A DNA stretch of 64,000 nucleotides from Mesobacillus subterraneus (GCF_023715485.1 NZ_JAMBOF010000006.1:186001-250000); one strand, 5' to 3'; counted from the stretch's first letter, positions 35,457 to 44,296 are shown. Made by a program: numbers and translations. The notes: generated by a model from the sequence alone, not told the origin.

Positions 35457-36140
35457 ATGGAAGCAGTAATTTTAGAAAAAGAAATAAGTGGTTACATTGG
35501 TAGATTGCTGCGTGAAAATTTCGGCCGCGGTCCTGGCAATGTATTTTGTACAATATCCCGACCTTTCGTCTCTATTTATATTACAAATTTTTTATCACCG
35601 ATGGAGAATACACTAATTTCGAATCAGCAAAGCGTGTATGTCCAAAAGACAAGGGACCTGATGATGGAAACTTTAGAAGAAGAGATAAAATATTTTATAG
35701 AGCTGCATACAGAGGATAAAATAAAGGAATTTCATTATGACTGGAATCTGGATGCGAAGTCAGGAATGTTTTTATTTGTTTTTGAGAATGGCCAGCCATA
35801 TGACTTTGCGTCATATGAGAACAAAGAGAAGATCCATGAGGAAATTGGCGAGCTGAGCATGGAAATCCAAAAGGCACCGGAACACACACATTCCCTGCTC
35901 ATGAATGAACGCACATTGATTATTATTAGGCATGGTATCTTAATCAGTCTTGAAAAGGAGTTTATTGGACTGGGCTTCCAGGAAACATTAAAAATCGCAA
36001 AGCGGAACTTGGAGAAAAGAATAATAAACCGGCATAGAGTGAAATTTGAAGCCTTTCTAAATGCAAAGGTCATTGATTATTTCATCGACTGGAACTTTGA
36101 CCAGGATAAAAGCTATACATTATTCATATTGAAGCCATGA
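35457..36140 (+). CDS. Tandem DUF2294 (MpsC-like) protein
   Basis: 227 residues. Two homologous halves of about 110 residues each carry the DUF2294 pattern: ISGYIGRLLRENFGRGPGNVF with FHYDWNLDAKSGMFLFVFE, and LISLEKEFIGLGFQETLKIAKR with YFIDWNFDQDKSYTLFILKP. DUF2294 is the domain of MpsC, the third component named with the MpsAB bicarbonate/cation system in Staphylococcus. No mpsA or mpsB is adjacent. The function of the duplicated form is unknown. ATG with GCGAGG upstream. Confidence 0.75.
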   Translation: MEAVILEKEISGYIGRLLRENFGRGPGNVFCTISRPFVSIYITNFLSPMENTLISNQQSVYVQKTRDLMMETLEEEIKYFIELHTEDKIKEFHYDWNLDAKSGMFLFVFENGQPYDFASYENKEKIHEEIGELSMEIQKAPEHTHSLLMNERTLIIIRHGILISLEKEFIGLGFQETLKIAKRNLEKRIINRHRVKFEAFLNAKVIDYFIDWNFDQDKSYTLFILKP

Positions 36141-36438
36141 GTGGATGACCTTGATTTATTTTAATATAGATGATATTATAATCATCAGGGTAATGATTAA
36201 AACTCTTAATCATACTAAATAGCAATAAACCACCATTTTAACAATAATATAAACTTATAATATTTATTCTGATAGCAATGAATGGGCATAGAACCAGACA
36301 TAAGTCAGAAAAGGATTTGTTTGCTTATAGTCCTTTTCTGGCTTTTTTTATTGGAATTTAATAAATGGTAAGAATTTAACGGCAGGATTGACAGAGACAA
36401 TGGATAAATAAGATGCAAAGGAATGATTCTTTATAATA
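36141..36438. other. Intergenic region with terminator-like hairpin
   Basis: About 300 AT-rich bases. The only clear element is CAGAAAAGGA/TCCTTTTCTG followed by GGCTTTTTTTA at 36305-36350, a likely terminator for the MpsC-like gene's transcript or a small RNA. No coding frame. Confidence 0.5.
36305..36350 (+). terminator. Rho-independent terminator
   Basis: TCAGAAAAGGA and TCCTTTTCTGG pair around a 15-base loop, then a run of seven T. It lies 165 bases after the MpsC-like gene. Confidence 0.6.
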
Positions 36439-36717
36439 ATGACCAATAACAACACCGATTTAACTTCATTCATCGATCAGTTTATTAAAGAAAAACAACA
36501 AATCAGTTCAGAAGTGCAACGACCTAATACTATTAAAAGAAAAGAATTAGAGTTATATTTAGAAGAATACGCAGAGAACCATGCAATCGAATTTCAAAAA
36601 ATATCTGAACCAACAAAAACCATTTATACCTTTTCAATAGTGGACCAAGATACCCTAGTTGAATTTTTCTATAGATATAGCAATTATTATACAAGGCATT
36701 CAATCACCGTCAAATAA
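36439..36717 (+). CDS. Small protein of unknown function
   Basis: 92 residues, hydrophilic. A helical N-terminal half (SFIDQFIKEKQQISSEVQR, KRKELELYLEEYAENHAIEF) is followed by two beta strands (TIYTFSIVDQDTLVEFFYRYSNYYTRHSITVK). I recognise no family. The start is weak: an AAGGA lies about 15 bases upstream. A good terminator directly follows the stop, which supports expression. Confidence 0.55.
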   Translation: MTNNNTDLTSFIDQFIKEKQQISSEVQRPNTIKRKELELYLEEYAENHAIEFQKISEPTKTIYTFSIVDQDTLVEFFYRYSNYYTRHSITVK

Positions 36718-36747
36718 ACTGCTGTCCTTAGGGAACAGCAGTTTTTT
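36718..36747 (+). terminator. Rho-independent terminator
   Basis: AACTGCTGT and ACAGCAGTT around CCTTAGGGA, then T6. It abuts the stop codon of the small gene. Confidence 0.85.
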
Positions 36748-36931
36748 ATATACGGAAAGGTATTGTATTACCACCCTGCTTATAGGATAATTTTGTCATT
36801 GTTAATAATAGGGGTATACTTATGCAATTGTCATTCAACTGTTCTTTCGATCGGTATCCCGATCAATATTTACAAATTAATAGTAAATTTATAGAGACAA
36901 ATTGCAGCAAAAAGCAGGAGGGAGGACTCAA

Positions 36932-37300
36932 GTGAATTTCGCAGTCAGAGCTTTATTGATTACTATTGGCACAATCTCCATCTCACTAGGAGTAATCGGG
37001 ATTGTACTTCCTCTTTTGCCAACCACGCCGTTAATTCTGCTAGGTGCAGCCTGCTATGTCAAAGCATCAGAAACACTTTATCAAAAATTGATTAGGAACA
37101 AATGGCTTGGCGGCTATATCAGGGATTTCCGCGAGAAAAACGGAATCACCCTCAAGAATAAAATCCTCAGTCTCACCCTGATGTGGCTCTCTATTTGCGG
37201 TACCATTTTGTTTATGGATCTCCATTTTTGGCTGGCAGCAATTTTAATCATAATTGCAGTGACCGTCAGTGCATATATTTTATCTTTTGATACCCTATAA
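36932..37300 (+). CDS. YbaN family (DUF454) membrane protein
   Basis: 122 residues from a GTG at 36932, 7 bases after GGAGGGAGG. Three to four helices. The family signature GVIGIVLPLLPTTPLILLGAACYVKASE and the following KLIRNKWLGGYIRDFREKNGI are typical of DUF454/YbaN. Function unknown. A second small membrane gene follows after 40 bases, probably as an operon. Confidence 0.85.
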   Translation: MNFAVRALLITIGTISISLGVIGIVLPLLPTTPLILLGAACYVKASETLYQKLIRNKWLGGYIRDFREKNGITLKNKILSLTLMWLSICGTILFMDLHFWLAAILIIIAVTVSAYILSFDTL

Positions 37301-37340
37301 CAAAGTTGAATATTTAAATGAGCAAAGGTGAGAGCCAGGC

Positions 37341-37613
37341 ATGTATGAATTCAAGCATGAACGCGAGCGCAAAGAAAAAATTCTCAAGATCTATCTAATT
37401 ATATTTGGTATTACAGCGATTGCTACTTTCTTTTATGGTTTATATACGAATAGAAGTTCACTTGCAGGTTCGTTTTTCAGCCTAGTATTTTCGTTGATCA
37501 TCTTAATTTTCGCAAGAAAAAGGAAAGGATGGGCCATCTTTTTGATACAACTCTTAGTATGGATGCATGTGGTTGTATTATTGCTCGTTATTGTTGTTAG
37601 TATTTTACAATAG
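37341..37613 (+). CDS. Small membrane protein of unknown function
   Basis: 90 residues. A charged N-terminal segment (YEFKHERERKEKILK) is followed by three helices. There is no recognisable family motif. AGGTGA lies about 9 bases before the ATG. It follows the YbaN gene in the same direction. Confidence 0.6.
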   Translation: MYEFKHERERKEKILKIYLIIFGITAIATFFYGLYTNRSSLAGSFFSLVFSLIILIFARKRKGWAIFLIQLLVWMHVVVLLLVIVVSILQ

Positions 37614-37760
37614 ACGTATGGATTCATTCCCACAAATACTTTACCAATTCATTATCACTAATAACTAATATATAATCATAAAAATAGCAGGAGAGTGAAA
37701 GGAAAAAATAGAATATATTCGTTAAGAATCTTCAGTTTTAAAATGCAGGGAGTGCTGGAA

Positions 37761-38294
37761 ATGAACCCTAAAAAAGAATTGATATCTTGGATAAAATCCT
37801 TGATGCTGGCCATAATTTTGGCCTTATTCATGAGGACTTACCTTTTTTCCCCCTATATAGTAGAAGGAGCATCAATGGAGCCGACCTTGCATAATCAGGA
37901 AAAGATTTTCGTCAATAAATTGGGCACCTCGAATGACCTAAAAAGAGGCGATATTGTTATCATCAAAGGAAAAGGTGAGAACTACGTTAAAAGAGTGATT
38001 GGTTTCCCTGGTGAAAAAATAGAAATGAAGAATGATGAATTATATATTAACAAAGAAATAATGAGAGAATCATATTTGACAGCGAATCTTCATTCAGCTA
38101 ACAAAAGCGGAAGCAAGTTGACTGGAGACTTTGGACCATTAGTGGTTCCGGAAGGACATTTATTTGTGATGGGGGACAACAGGCTGCACAGTATGGATAG
38201 CCGGAATGGGCTTGGTTATATCAAAAAAAGCAGCATCGTTGGTAAAAGTGAGATTGTCTTTTTACCGGTAAAGAATATCCGGAAGATAAAGTGA
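37761..38294 (+). CDS. Type I signal peptidase
   Basis: 177 residues from the ATG at 37761 with GGGAG about 9 bases upstream. One N-terminal anchor helix (SLMLAIILALFM) is followed by the catalytic domain: Ser38 in GASMEPTL, Lys77 in YVKRVIGFPG, and the MGDNRLHSMDSR box with its box E residues. Length and single anchor fit SipS/SipT-type enzymes of Bacillus. It removes signal peptides from secreted preproteins, such as the giant protease, at the outer face of the membrane. Confidence 0.95.
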   Translation: MNPKKELISWIKSLMLAIILALFMRTYLFSPYIVEGASMEPTLHNQEKIFVNKLGTSNDLKRGDIVIIKGKGENYVKRVIGFPGEKIEMKNDELYINKEIMRESYLTANLHSANKSGSKLTGDFGPLVVPEGHLFVMGDNRLHSMDSRNGLGYIKKSSIVGKSEIVFLPVKNIRKIK

Positions 38295-38312
38295 TATTAA
38301 ACCACTTTAAGA

Positions 38313-38345
38313 AAGGAGCAATGGAATAATTCCATTGCTCTTTGC
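38313..38345. terminator. Bidirectional terminator
   Basis: AAGGAGCAATGGAA and TTCCATTGCTCTTT form a near-perfect hairpin between the convergent signal peptidase and HD-GYP genes. Confidence 0.8.
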
Positions 38346-38358
38346 GCATATAAATAAA

Positions 38359-39903
38359 TTAACTTATATTCCTTATATAATCTTGAAACTGGACAGTTCC
38401 AAAAGACGTCTCGTTGAAAACACCTTTCTTCATCAAATCTCCGAACAAACTTGAGAATTCCGGATCCCATTGAACTCCTTTACCATCTTCAATTATTCGA
38501 AGGGCCTTTTCGAACGGCATTCCTTTGCGATATGGCCTGTTTGAAGTCATGGCATCAAACGCATCCGCTACTGCAATAATCCTTCCGAAAAGAGGGATAT
38601 CATTTCCCTTGAGCCCGGATGGATATCCATTTCCATCATAACGCTCATGATGATACATGATGCCTTCGATTACTACACTCATTTCTGAAAATCCTTGTAC
38701 TTGCTGGACAATATTTGCACCTATTTCAGGATGTTTTTTTATTTCGTAATATTCAGCATCTGAAAGCTTTTCGTCTTTGAGCAAAATTGCATCTGGGATG
38801 CCTATTTTTCCAATGTCATGGAGAATGGCTGATTTCTTCAATAAGGATAAATCGTATTCTAACAGGCCGTACCTTTTTCCAATAGCGAGGGAATAAGCGG
38901 TTACCCTAGTTGAATGTCCGGCGGTGTATGGATCCCGCGCGTCCAATACAGCCGACAAGCTCTCGAGAAAACTCTCAAACATTAACTGTTTTTGATTATC
39001 GCGGTCCTTAATCGCTTCAACCATATGATTGAATCCGCTAACCAAACCGGCAAATTCATCAGAATACAATTCATCTGTTTTTATTAAGTTGCCTTGCTGA
39101 ATTTCTTTCATCGATTCCTGGAGCTGAAGGATTGGCTGTTGGACATCTAAAAACAATAGCTTTGCCCCGAAATAGGCAAACGCCAAACCTATGAGAATAA
39201 TGACAAATGCCCAGCTCCAATAATTCTGACCCGATTCTTTCAAGATATCAAGTTTCACCTGAGTTGCAAGGCCGAATAATAGAATAGGAAAAACAGTGAT
39301 ATAGAGGAAGCTTAATTGGAATTTCCGCTTGATGGACATGACCATTTTACCCTTTTGCGTAAAAGTGTGATTGAATTGTGTTGTGGAGATTAGATCCAAT
39401 TCCTTTAATAATGGCTGGACTGCTTTAATCGTCATGAAAAATTCAATAATAGCATGCATGCCGGCAACCAGAATTGCCCCGATGATTGCGAAAGTAATGA
39501 AGATATAAGGTATACTTAACAGGTTGAAAGAAATAAATGAAGCAGCCAAAATTACTGCAGGAATTGTCAAGCCAAATAGATGCGGTCCCATAATCCTTTT
39601 GAAGGTCTGGATAGGAAAACAGTGCAGTTTGTTAAACGCATTGTGAAGATCTTCCAAATCCATTTTGTCATTTTCAAATACCTGCAATATAGGCTGGATA
39701 TCTTTAGAGAATGCACGATATTCAAAGAAAGCCATCACCAAAAAAGATATCCCCAAAATGACTCCCATGTAGTAGACTTCAGTTATGGAGAGTGAAAGAG
39801 TGAAGAAAATAAAAACACCGCCAACCCCGAGAACAGCTAATGTCGAGCCAAAGATATAATTATATAAAAGCTGTTTTCTAAATAACAAAAAAGATTCCAC
39901 GTA
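38359..39903 (-). CDS. Membrane HD-GYP phosphodiesterase with HAMP domain
   Basis: 514 residues from a GTG at 39903, 8 bases after AGGAG on the minus strand; an ATG at 39909 would lie too close to that site. About six helices form the N-terminal half, with a HAMP linker (LQESMKEIQQGNLIKTDEL, FAGLVSGFNHMVEAIKDR) in front of the HD-GYP domain. The domain has AILHDIGKIGIPDAIL with the HD pair, KKHPEIGANIV, and HHERYDGNGYPSGLKG with the GYP segment. The metal-binding and GYP residues look intact, so it should degrade cyclic di-GMP in response to a membrane-sensed signal. Confidence 0.9.
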   Translation of the reverse strand, partial: YVESFLLFRKQLLYNYIFGSTLAVLGVGGVFIFFTLSLSITEVYYMGVILGISFLVMAFFEYRAFSKDIQPILQVFENDKMDLEDLHNAFNKLHCFPIQTFKRIMGPHLFGLTIPAVILAASFISFNLLSIPYIFITFAIIGAILVAGMHAIIEFFMTIKAVQPLLKELDLISTTQFNHTFTQKGKMVMSIKRKFQLSFLYITVFPILLFGLATQVKLDILKESGQNYWSWAFVIILIGLAFAYFGAKLLFLDVQQPILQLQESMKEIQQGNLIKTDELYSDEFAGLVSGFNHMVEAIKDRDNQKQLMFESFLESLSAVLDARDPYTAGHSTRVTAYSLAIGKRYGLLEYDLSLLKKSAILHDIGKIGIPDAILLKDEKLSDAEYYEIKKHPEIGANIVQQVQGFSEMSVVIEGIMYHHERYDGNGYPSGLKGNDIPLFGRIIAVADAFDAMTSNRPYRKGMPFEKALRIIEDGKGVQWDPEFSSLFGDLMKKGVFNETSFGTVQFQDYIRNIS

Positions 39904-40089
39904 CATTTCTCCTATAAACAAGTTGTTTTGTTAATTATTAACTATCAAAGGATATCTGTAAAGCAGATTTATATTAAGACTGGAACAGGAATTATGTGAC
40001 TGCAGGAGCGTCAAAATGGGAGCGAAGAGTACAAGAAAATTAAATTATCACCTTGTTCCATACAACAACAAAAAAACAGGAGGATTAGC

Positions 40090-40857
40090 ATGTTTGAACA
40101 TTTCAATGTTACTATTACACCTTTGAATAGAGAAAGAATGGTAAGAGTTTATCTGCCTAACAAGTACAATGAAAGTCAAGAAAAAAGATATCCTGTCCTC
40201 TATATGCATGATGGCCAAAACCTTTATAAAGACGAAGATGCTGGCTACGGTATGTCTTGGGGCATTTCGGATTTCCTCGACCACAGAGAGCTGGAAATGA
40301 TTGTAGTGGGAATCGACTGTAATGATGGCTATAAAAGGCTCGATGAATATTCACCATGGGCAAGCTCGGAAATGCGGAAAATTTTCGCGCCAGAACTTGA
40401 TGGGATAGGCGGGGAAGGGAAGGATTATATCGAGTATATTGTCCACGAATTGAAGCCAATGATCGATAAGAAATACCGGACAAACCCGGAAGAAACATCG
40501 ATGGCCGGCAGCTCCATGGGAGGCTTGATTTCTACATACGCAGCCTGCAAATATCCTGATATTTTTAAAAAAGTAGCATCTGTATCATCCGCATACTGGT
40601 TTACTCAAGAAGAAATTGAACAACTTATTAAAGATAGCGATTTATCAAGCATTGAAAAATTTTATCTTGATGTTGGCACAAATGAATCTTCGGGCACGAT
40701 CGACAGCAGAAGGTATATTGAGTCCAGCGAGGCTGTATACACGTTATTAAAAGATAAGGTTAAGGATGTGGAATTCATCGTTGCCGAAGGCGCAGTCCAT
40801 AATGAACTCGCATGGCGCGAAAGGGTACCTGCAATTTTTAACTATTTATATGAATAA
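40090..40857 (+). CDS. Alpha/beta hydrolase, esterase-D/Besa type
   Basis: 255 residues, no signal peptide. YLPNKYNESQEKRYPVLYMHDGQNLY is the typical start of the COG2819 esterase group, whose B. subtilis member BesA (YbbA) hydrolyses bacillibactin. The nucleophile is Ser142 in GSSMGG, the acid is probably Asp198 in YLDVGTNE, and the base is His238 in AEGAVHNELAW. Substrate not readable; a trilactone siderophore esterase is one option, but no siderophore genes are adjacent. GGAGG lies 7 bases before the ATG. Confidence 0.85.
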   Translation: MFEHFNVTITPLNRERMVRVYLPNKYNESQEKRYPVLYMHDGQNLYKDEDAGYGMSWGISDFLDHRELEMIVVGIDCNDGYKRLDEYSPWASSEMRKIFAPELDGIGGEGKDYIEYIVHELKPMIDKKYRTNPEETSMAGSSMGGLISTYAACKYPDIFKKVASVSSAYWFTQEEIEQLIKDSDLSSIEKFYLDVGTNESSGTIDSRRYIESSEAVYTLLKDKVKDVEFIVAEGAVHNELAWRERVPAIFNYLYE

Positions 40858-40861
40858 ATTA

Positions 40862-40969
40862 GGCTCTTTTCGTAAACTTTGTTGCTTTTCAAACGAACAA
40901 AAGTTTCCGGTTTTCACGCTATCTTGGGTAGGGACCGATTCGAAACGCAACAATCCATGTGAAAACAGC
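40862..40969. repeat. Short GGCTCTTTTCG-ended element
   Basis: The left end GGCTCTTTTCGTAAACTTTG and the right end, read on the other strand as GCTGTTTTCACATGGATTGT, match imperfectly, continuing with TTGTTGC and TTTCGAA on both sides. The whole is about 108 bp and nearly palindromic. No clear target duplication. It is one of five places with this end sequence in the window. Confidence 0.65.
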
Positions 40970-40975
40970 AAAAAT

Positions 40976-41007
40976 AAAGTGGACCAAGCTAACCTGGTCC
41001 ACTTTTT
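40976..41007. terminator. Bidirectional terminator
   Basis: AAAGTGGACCA, loop AGCTAACC, TGGTCCACTTT then T residues. It serves the thioesterase gene on the minus strand and possibly the esterase. Confidence 0.85.
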
Positions 41008-41008
41008 A

Positions 41009-41455
41009 TCAATCCACTTGAATGAAATATTGTTCCTTCCGGTAAGCGACTGCTTCCATGGTCGCGATTAATTCCCCGTTGCTTTCTACCCTGATTTTAT
41101 ACCATGCAGTCCTGTAATTCTTCTTTTCCTCTTCCGCTGTGGCCATTACAACTGTGCCAAGATGGCCGGCTGACATATAATTGACTGTAGTTGTCAAGCC
41201 AACTGATACCCTGCCATATGAGTTGCATGCAGCCTGGAAAACGAAATCAGCGAGGGCAAAAGTAACAGCACCATGTAGTGATCCATGCATATTTAACATA
41301 TTGTCTTTCACTTCCATTTCAGCAGCTGCTGAGCCCTCGCCAAGATCGATAAGTTTAATTCCCAAAGACTTAGCATAGGTATCTTTCTCAAACATATCAA
41401 AAATCACTTGCTTATATTTTTGATGAATATCATGTTCATTGATTCGATTTTTCAT
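41009..41455 (-). CDS. PaaI-type hotdog thioesterase
   Basis: 148 residues from the ATG at 41455, 8 bases after GGAGG; an upstream ATG at 41470 overlaps that site. It is a single hotdog domain with AEMEVKDNMLNMHGSLHGAVTFALADFVFQAACN, the PaaI signature holding the catalytic Asp on the hotdog helix, and VNYMSAGHLGTVVMATAEE. It should hydrolyse an acyl-CoA, such as a phenylacetyl-type thioester, in the cytoplasm. Single gene. Confidence 0.88.
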   Translation of the reverse strand: MKNRINEHDIHQKYKQVIFDMFEKDTYAKSLGIKLIDLGEGSAAAEMEVKDNMLNMHGSLHGAVTFALADFVFQAACNSYGRVSVGLTTTVNYMSAGHLGTVVMATAEEEKKNYRTAWYKIRVESNGELIATMEAVAYRKEQYFIQVD

Positions 41456-41532
41456 AAGATTGGCCTCCATTTTTTTATCTATTCGATAATTTAGAGGCCA
41501 TATCCTTTAAATTGAAGATTGTTTTTCTTAAA

Positions 41533-41667
41533 AACAGTTTTCGCATAGATTGTTGTTTTTCGAAGCAAGTGACCATCCCGCATATCTCTGTTAACATTTC
41601 TGAACAAGTAATGCATTTAAACTCGTAAAATTTGGTTGTAGAAGCAACAAAGTTTACGAAAAGAGCA
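41533..41667. repeat. Short GGCTCTTTTCG-ended element, second copy
   Basis: The left end CAGTTTTCGCATAGATTGTT and the right end AGCAACAAAGTTTACGAAAAGAG are inverted versions of the same sequence. About 135 bp, intergenic and non-coding. The ends are worn and no duplication is visible. Confidence 0.55.
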
Positions 41668-41731
41668 TTTTGAAATTACCTGCTAATAAGCGAGTTTAAT
41701 TTGTGGAACCTTGGATTATAGGGAAAGGGAA

Positions 41732-42094
41732 TTATTTGTAAGTCAATAACATCCGTGAAGTAAAGGAATGGAGGGGCAGAGGACGTAAGTTAATATTGAT
41801 GGACGGCGGCATCTGGTAGTCATGTTGGGCTTGTTTAAACCATTTATACATCGCTTTTCCACCGACCGAATTGGCAGAATGGATCGTAATCCGATTAGCA
41901 AAAAGCTGTTCTTCAACCATAATTTTAACGAGTAACAAACCATTCCTTGTATAACTGGTAAGATCGTGATCCAAGGAAAGATGGTCGATGTCATAGTTTT
42001 TCAAAAGAATAAGACATTCATCAATTGTCTCTGCTAAAACATAGCCTTCAGGTGGTTGTCGATAGTCATCCAGGAAAACACTGATTTTCTTCAT
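41732..42094 (-). CDS. Cyclic-phosphate processing receiver domain protein
   Basis: 120 residues from the ATG at 42094, 8 bases after GAAGGAG. KISVFLDDYRQPPEGYVLAETIDECLILLKN followed by DHLSLDHDLTS is the pattern of the cPPR receiver-like domain, a CheY-fold domain predicted by comparative genomics to act on cyclic-phosphate nucleotides or RNA ends. The acidic DD pair and the LDHDL motif are intact. No partner enzyme is adjacent. Function is predicted only. Confidence 0.75.
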   Translation of the reverse strand: MKKISVFLDDYRQPPEGYVLAETIDECLILLKNYDIDHLSLDHDLTSYTRNGLLLVKIMVEEQLFANRITIHSANSVGGKAMYKWFKQAQHDYQMPPSININLRPLPLHSFTSRMLLTYK

Positions 42095-42312
42095 TTCTAG
42101 CACTCCTTCCCAAAAGAGGGGTGACTGGCTAAGAAAAGATGGATAAAACCTAGACAGTTTTTGTTCTTCTCTTAAGCCTAACACATTAACTGACAGAAAG
42201 GGACAATATCAACTTGGGAAATTCTACTATATTTGTCTCGACGAGATTCCACAGACACTTTGAAGAAAGTCAGAGTCTTCGAATTCACCTTTGTAAACCT
42301 TTAGTGTGAGGC

Positions 42313-42337
42313 AGCAACAAAAGCTACGAAAAGAGCC
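42313..42337. repeat. End of GGCTCTTTTCG-type repeat
   Basis: AGCAACAAAAGCTACGAAAAGAGCC, one end only, downstream of the FAD-dependent oxidoreductase gene. Confidence 0.5.
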
Positions 42338-42352
42338 TGCTAAATCTATTCT

Positions 42353-42393
42353 TAAGACACCGAATCTCATTGATAACGGTGTCTTAGTCTTTT
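42353..42393. terminator. Hairpin terminator
   Basis: TAAGACACCG and CGGTGTCTTA form a 10-bp stem around a 14-base loop, just beyond the stop of the oxidoreductase gene. The T-rich tract lies on the plus side. Confidence 0.6.
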
Positions 42394-42402
42394 AAGTAAT
42401 TT

Positions 42403-43740
42403 CTATTTAATAATCTTATGTTCTCCGAACACCCCAACAAGAACCATAGGTTTAAATAAACTGATTGGGTGAGCTTTCAGATGGAGAACGTTCATAAATT
42501 GCCCGTAAACTTTTTCATTATGGGAACATGCTTTCACGACTTTTTTTACATACCACTGAAGGAATGGAAGTCCAAATGGTCTATTTCCACTTGTATTTTT
42601 AAAACGAAAGTCTTCGGTAAGGGCGATCAGCCATGGGATATCAATAATCTTGCTAACTTTATTGTGAAAATCCTTCGTTAATTTCTGTTTACTTCTATAC
42701 CTTAGAAGCAAGGACCTCATAGCATAGGCTTCTAGTGCAGCAATGCTCATGCCTTGCGCGAATACAGGGTCTACCCGGCCGAAAGCATCCCCAATAACGA
42801 GCAGACCTGCTGGGAAATTCCTGTATTTTTCATAATGGTAGCGACTAAGTGCAGGGAAACGGTAGACCTCAATCTCTGAATCGGGAACGGCGTTTTTTAT
42901 CATTTCATGTAGATGTGGTTGTCCAAGTGTTTTGGTGTATCTTAAAAACGATGTAAGATCATTAGGTATTTCCTTTTCTCCATAACCAAGAAGTGTAACC
43001 AAAAATCGATTTCCTTCTATCGGGGATATGCTGCCGCCGCGCTCGATTTCCGGAGGATTAGGATAGACGAGAATGCTATGCCAATTACACTCTTTATAGC
43101 AAAGATTTTTGTATATCATGCTCGCATAAAACAAATCAACCTCAACCTCTGTTTTCTGAGGTTGTTCAAACCCGAAATCTTTCAGCCAGCGTGTTGTAAA
43201 TGCCGCTGCCCCGGAAGCATCGATCACTATATCCGCCTCGAGATCTACTGTACTGCCATCGGCATTTTCTGCGACAACTCCGCTAATTTCATTTTCGAAG
43301 AAAATAAGCCCTTTAACTTTGGAACTATATCGATACATGATATTAGGAATAGCTTCAAGTTTTCTCTGGATATGCCACTCAAGGAACGGGCGGCTCTGTT
43401 GAATGATCGTTAAACCTGAATCATACCTGGCTTTCCAGCTTCCGTGATGAAACCAGGATAGGTCTTCAGCGAAATCAGATTGTTTCGAACCATCCTGGAC
43501 CAAATCCTGAATGATACCAGGAAATAGTTCTTCAAGAATTTCTTCACCGCTTTTAAGCAATACATGTCCCTGGGCCCCCTGTGGAACTCCTTTGGTCGTT
43601 GCGACATTTTCATCCTTATGGTCTTTCTCTATTATTATTACTTCCGCAAAAAAATCGGAAAGGACCCTTGCAGCAAGCTTGCCGGCAAAGCTTCCCCCAA
43701 TCACTACAACTCTTTTGCCAATTTCTCTTTGTAATGCCAT
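42403..43740 (-). CDS. FAD-dependent monooxygenase/oxidoreductase
   Basis: 445 residues from the ATG at 43740, 11 bases after GGGGG; GTG and TTG codons just upstream are alternatives. The FAD-binding Rossmann start is RVVVIGGSFAGKLAARVL, followed by an acid-ended second strand (VIIIEKD), VIDASG, and the late FAD motif LLVIGDAFGRVDPVFAQGM. This is the layout of geranylgeranyl-reductase/tryptophan-halogenase-like flavoproteins. Substrate unknown. No redox partner is adjacent. Confidence 0.8.
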   Translation of the reverse strand: MALQREIGKRVVVIGGSFAGKLAARVLSDFFAEVIIIEKDHKDENVATTKGVPQGAQGHVLLKSGEEILEELFPGIIQDLVQDGSKQSDFAEDLSWFHHGSWKARYDSGLTIIQQSRPFLEWHIQRKLEAIPNIMYRYSSKVKGLIFFENEISGVVAENADGSTVDLEADIVIDASGAAAFTTRWLKDFGFEQPQKTEVEVDLFYASMIYKNLCYKECNWHSILVYPNPPEIERGGSISPIEGNRFLVTLLGYGEKEIPNDLTSFLRYTKTLGQPHLHEMIKNAVPDSEIEVYRFPALSRYHYEKYRNFPAGLLVIGDAFGRVDPVFAQGMSIAALEAYAMRSLLLRYRSKQKLTKDFHNKVSKIIDIPWLIALTEDFRFKNTSGNRPFGLPFLQWYVKKVVKACSHNEKVYGQFMNVLHLKAHPISLFKPMVLVGVFGEHKIIK

Positions 43741-43873
43741 CACCAAACCCCCGAATACGAACTCTCTATTAAAATGATTTATTATTATCAGCTGGATGAG
43801 TTGTGTTACATTTAATAGAATAATAAACTCATGTCATAACAACACGGATAATTTTACCTAAAGAGGTGTGAAA

Positions 43874-44242
43874 ATGAAAGAGCTGCAAATATTTTCGAGA
43901 CAATACCAAAAAGAAATGGGCTGGGACATCAATGCAGAAAGCTATTCGCAAACAAGGGAATCTTTACTGAATAATTATATGCTGTTGACAACCGAGATAG
44001 CCGAGGTGGCAGAAGAGTTAAGGAAGGCATTCAATCAAACTCAGCAGGGAATCCTTTATGGCATGGATGAGGAAAAAGCTTTCATATTGGCGAAAGCGAC
44101 TATAAAAGAGGATATAGGTAAAGAACTGGCAGATAGCCTGGCATATTTGCTGAAATTTTATAATTACTTTGACATCGATATAGAAGAAAGCTTCTATGAG
44201 AAAATGGCAGAAGTAAAAGCCCGGAAAAATAAAGATATATAA
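43874..44242 (+). CDS. MazG-like nucleotide pyrophosphohydrolase
   Basis: 122 residues from the ATG at 43874, 5 bases after AGAGGTG. All-helical, with the metal-binding pattern of the all-alpha NTP-pyrophosphatases: LLTTEIAEVAEELRKAF (E-x-x-E) and, further on, EDIGKELADSLAYLLKF (E-x-x-D). It should cleave a nucleoside triphosphate or similar compound to the monophosphate for housekeeping. The methyltransferase gene follows after 54 bases. Confidence 0.8.
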   Translation: MKELQIFSRQYQKEMGWDINAESYSQTRESLLNNYMLLTTEIAEVAEELRKAFNQTQQGILYGMDEEKAFILAKATIKEDIGKELADSLAYLLKFYNYFDIDIEESFYEKMAEVKARKNKDI

Positions 44243-44296
44243 ATCGCCTGGGCTTAAGGATTTTACATTACAGAAGCAATGAATGGAGATTAACTG

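Noticed and set aside
40862-41667. The region between two GGCTCTTTTCG repeats as one composite mobile unit carrying the thioesterase gene
   Set aside because: Each repeat has its own pair of inverted ends, and no matching direct repeats bracket the whole segment.
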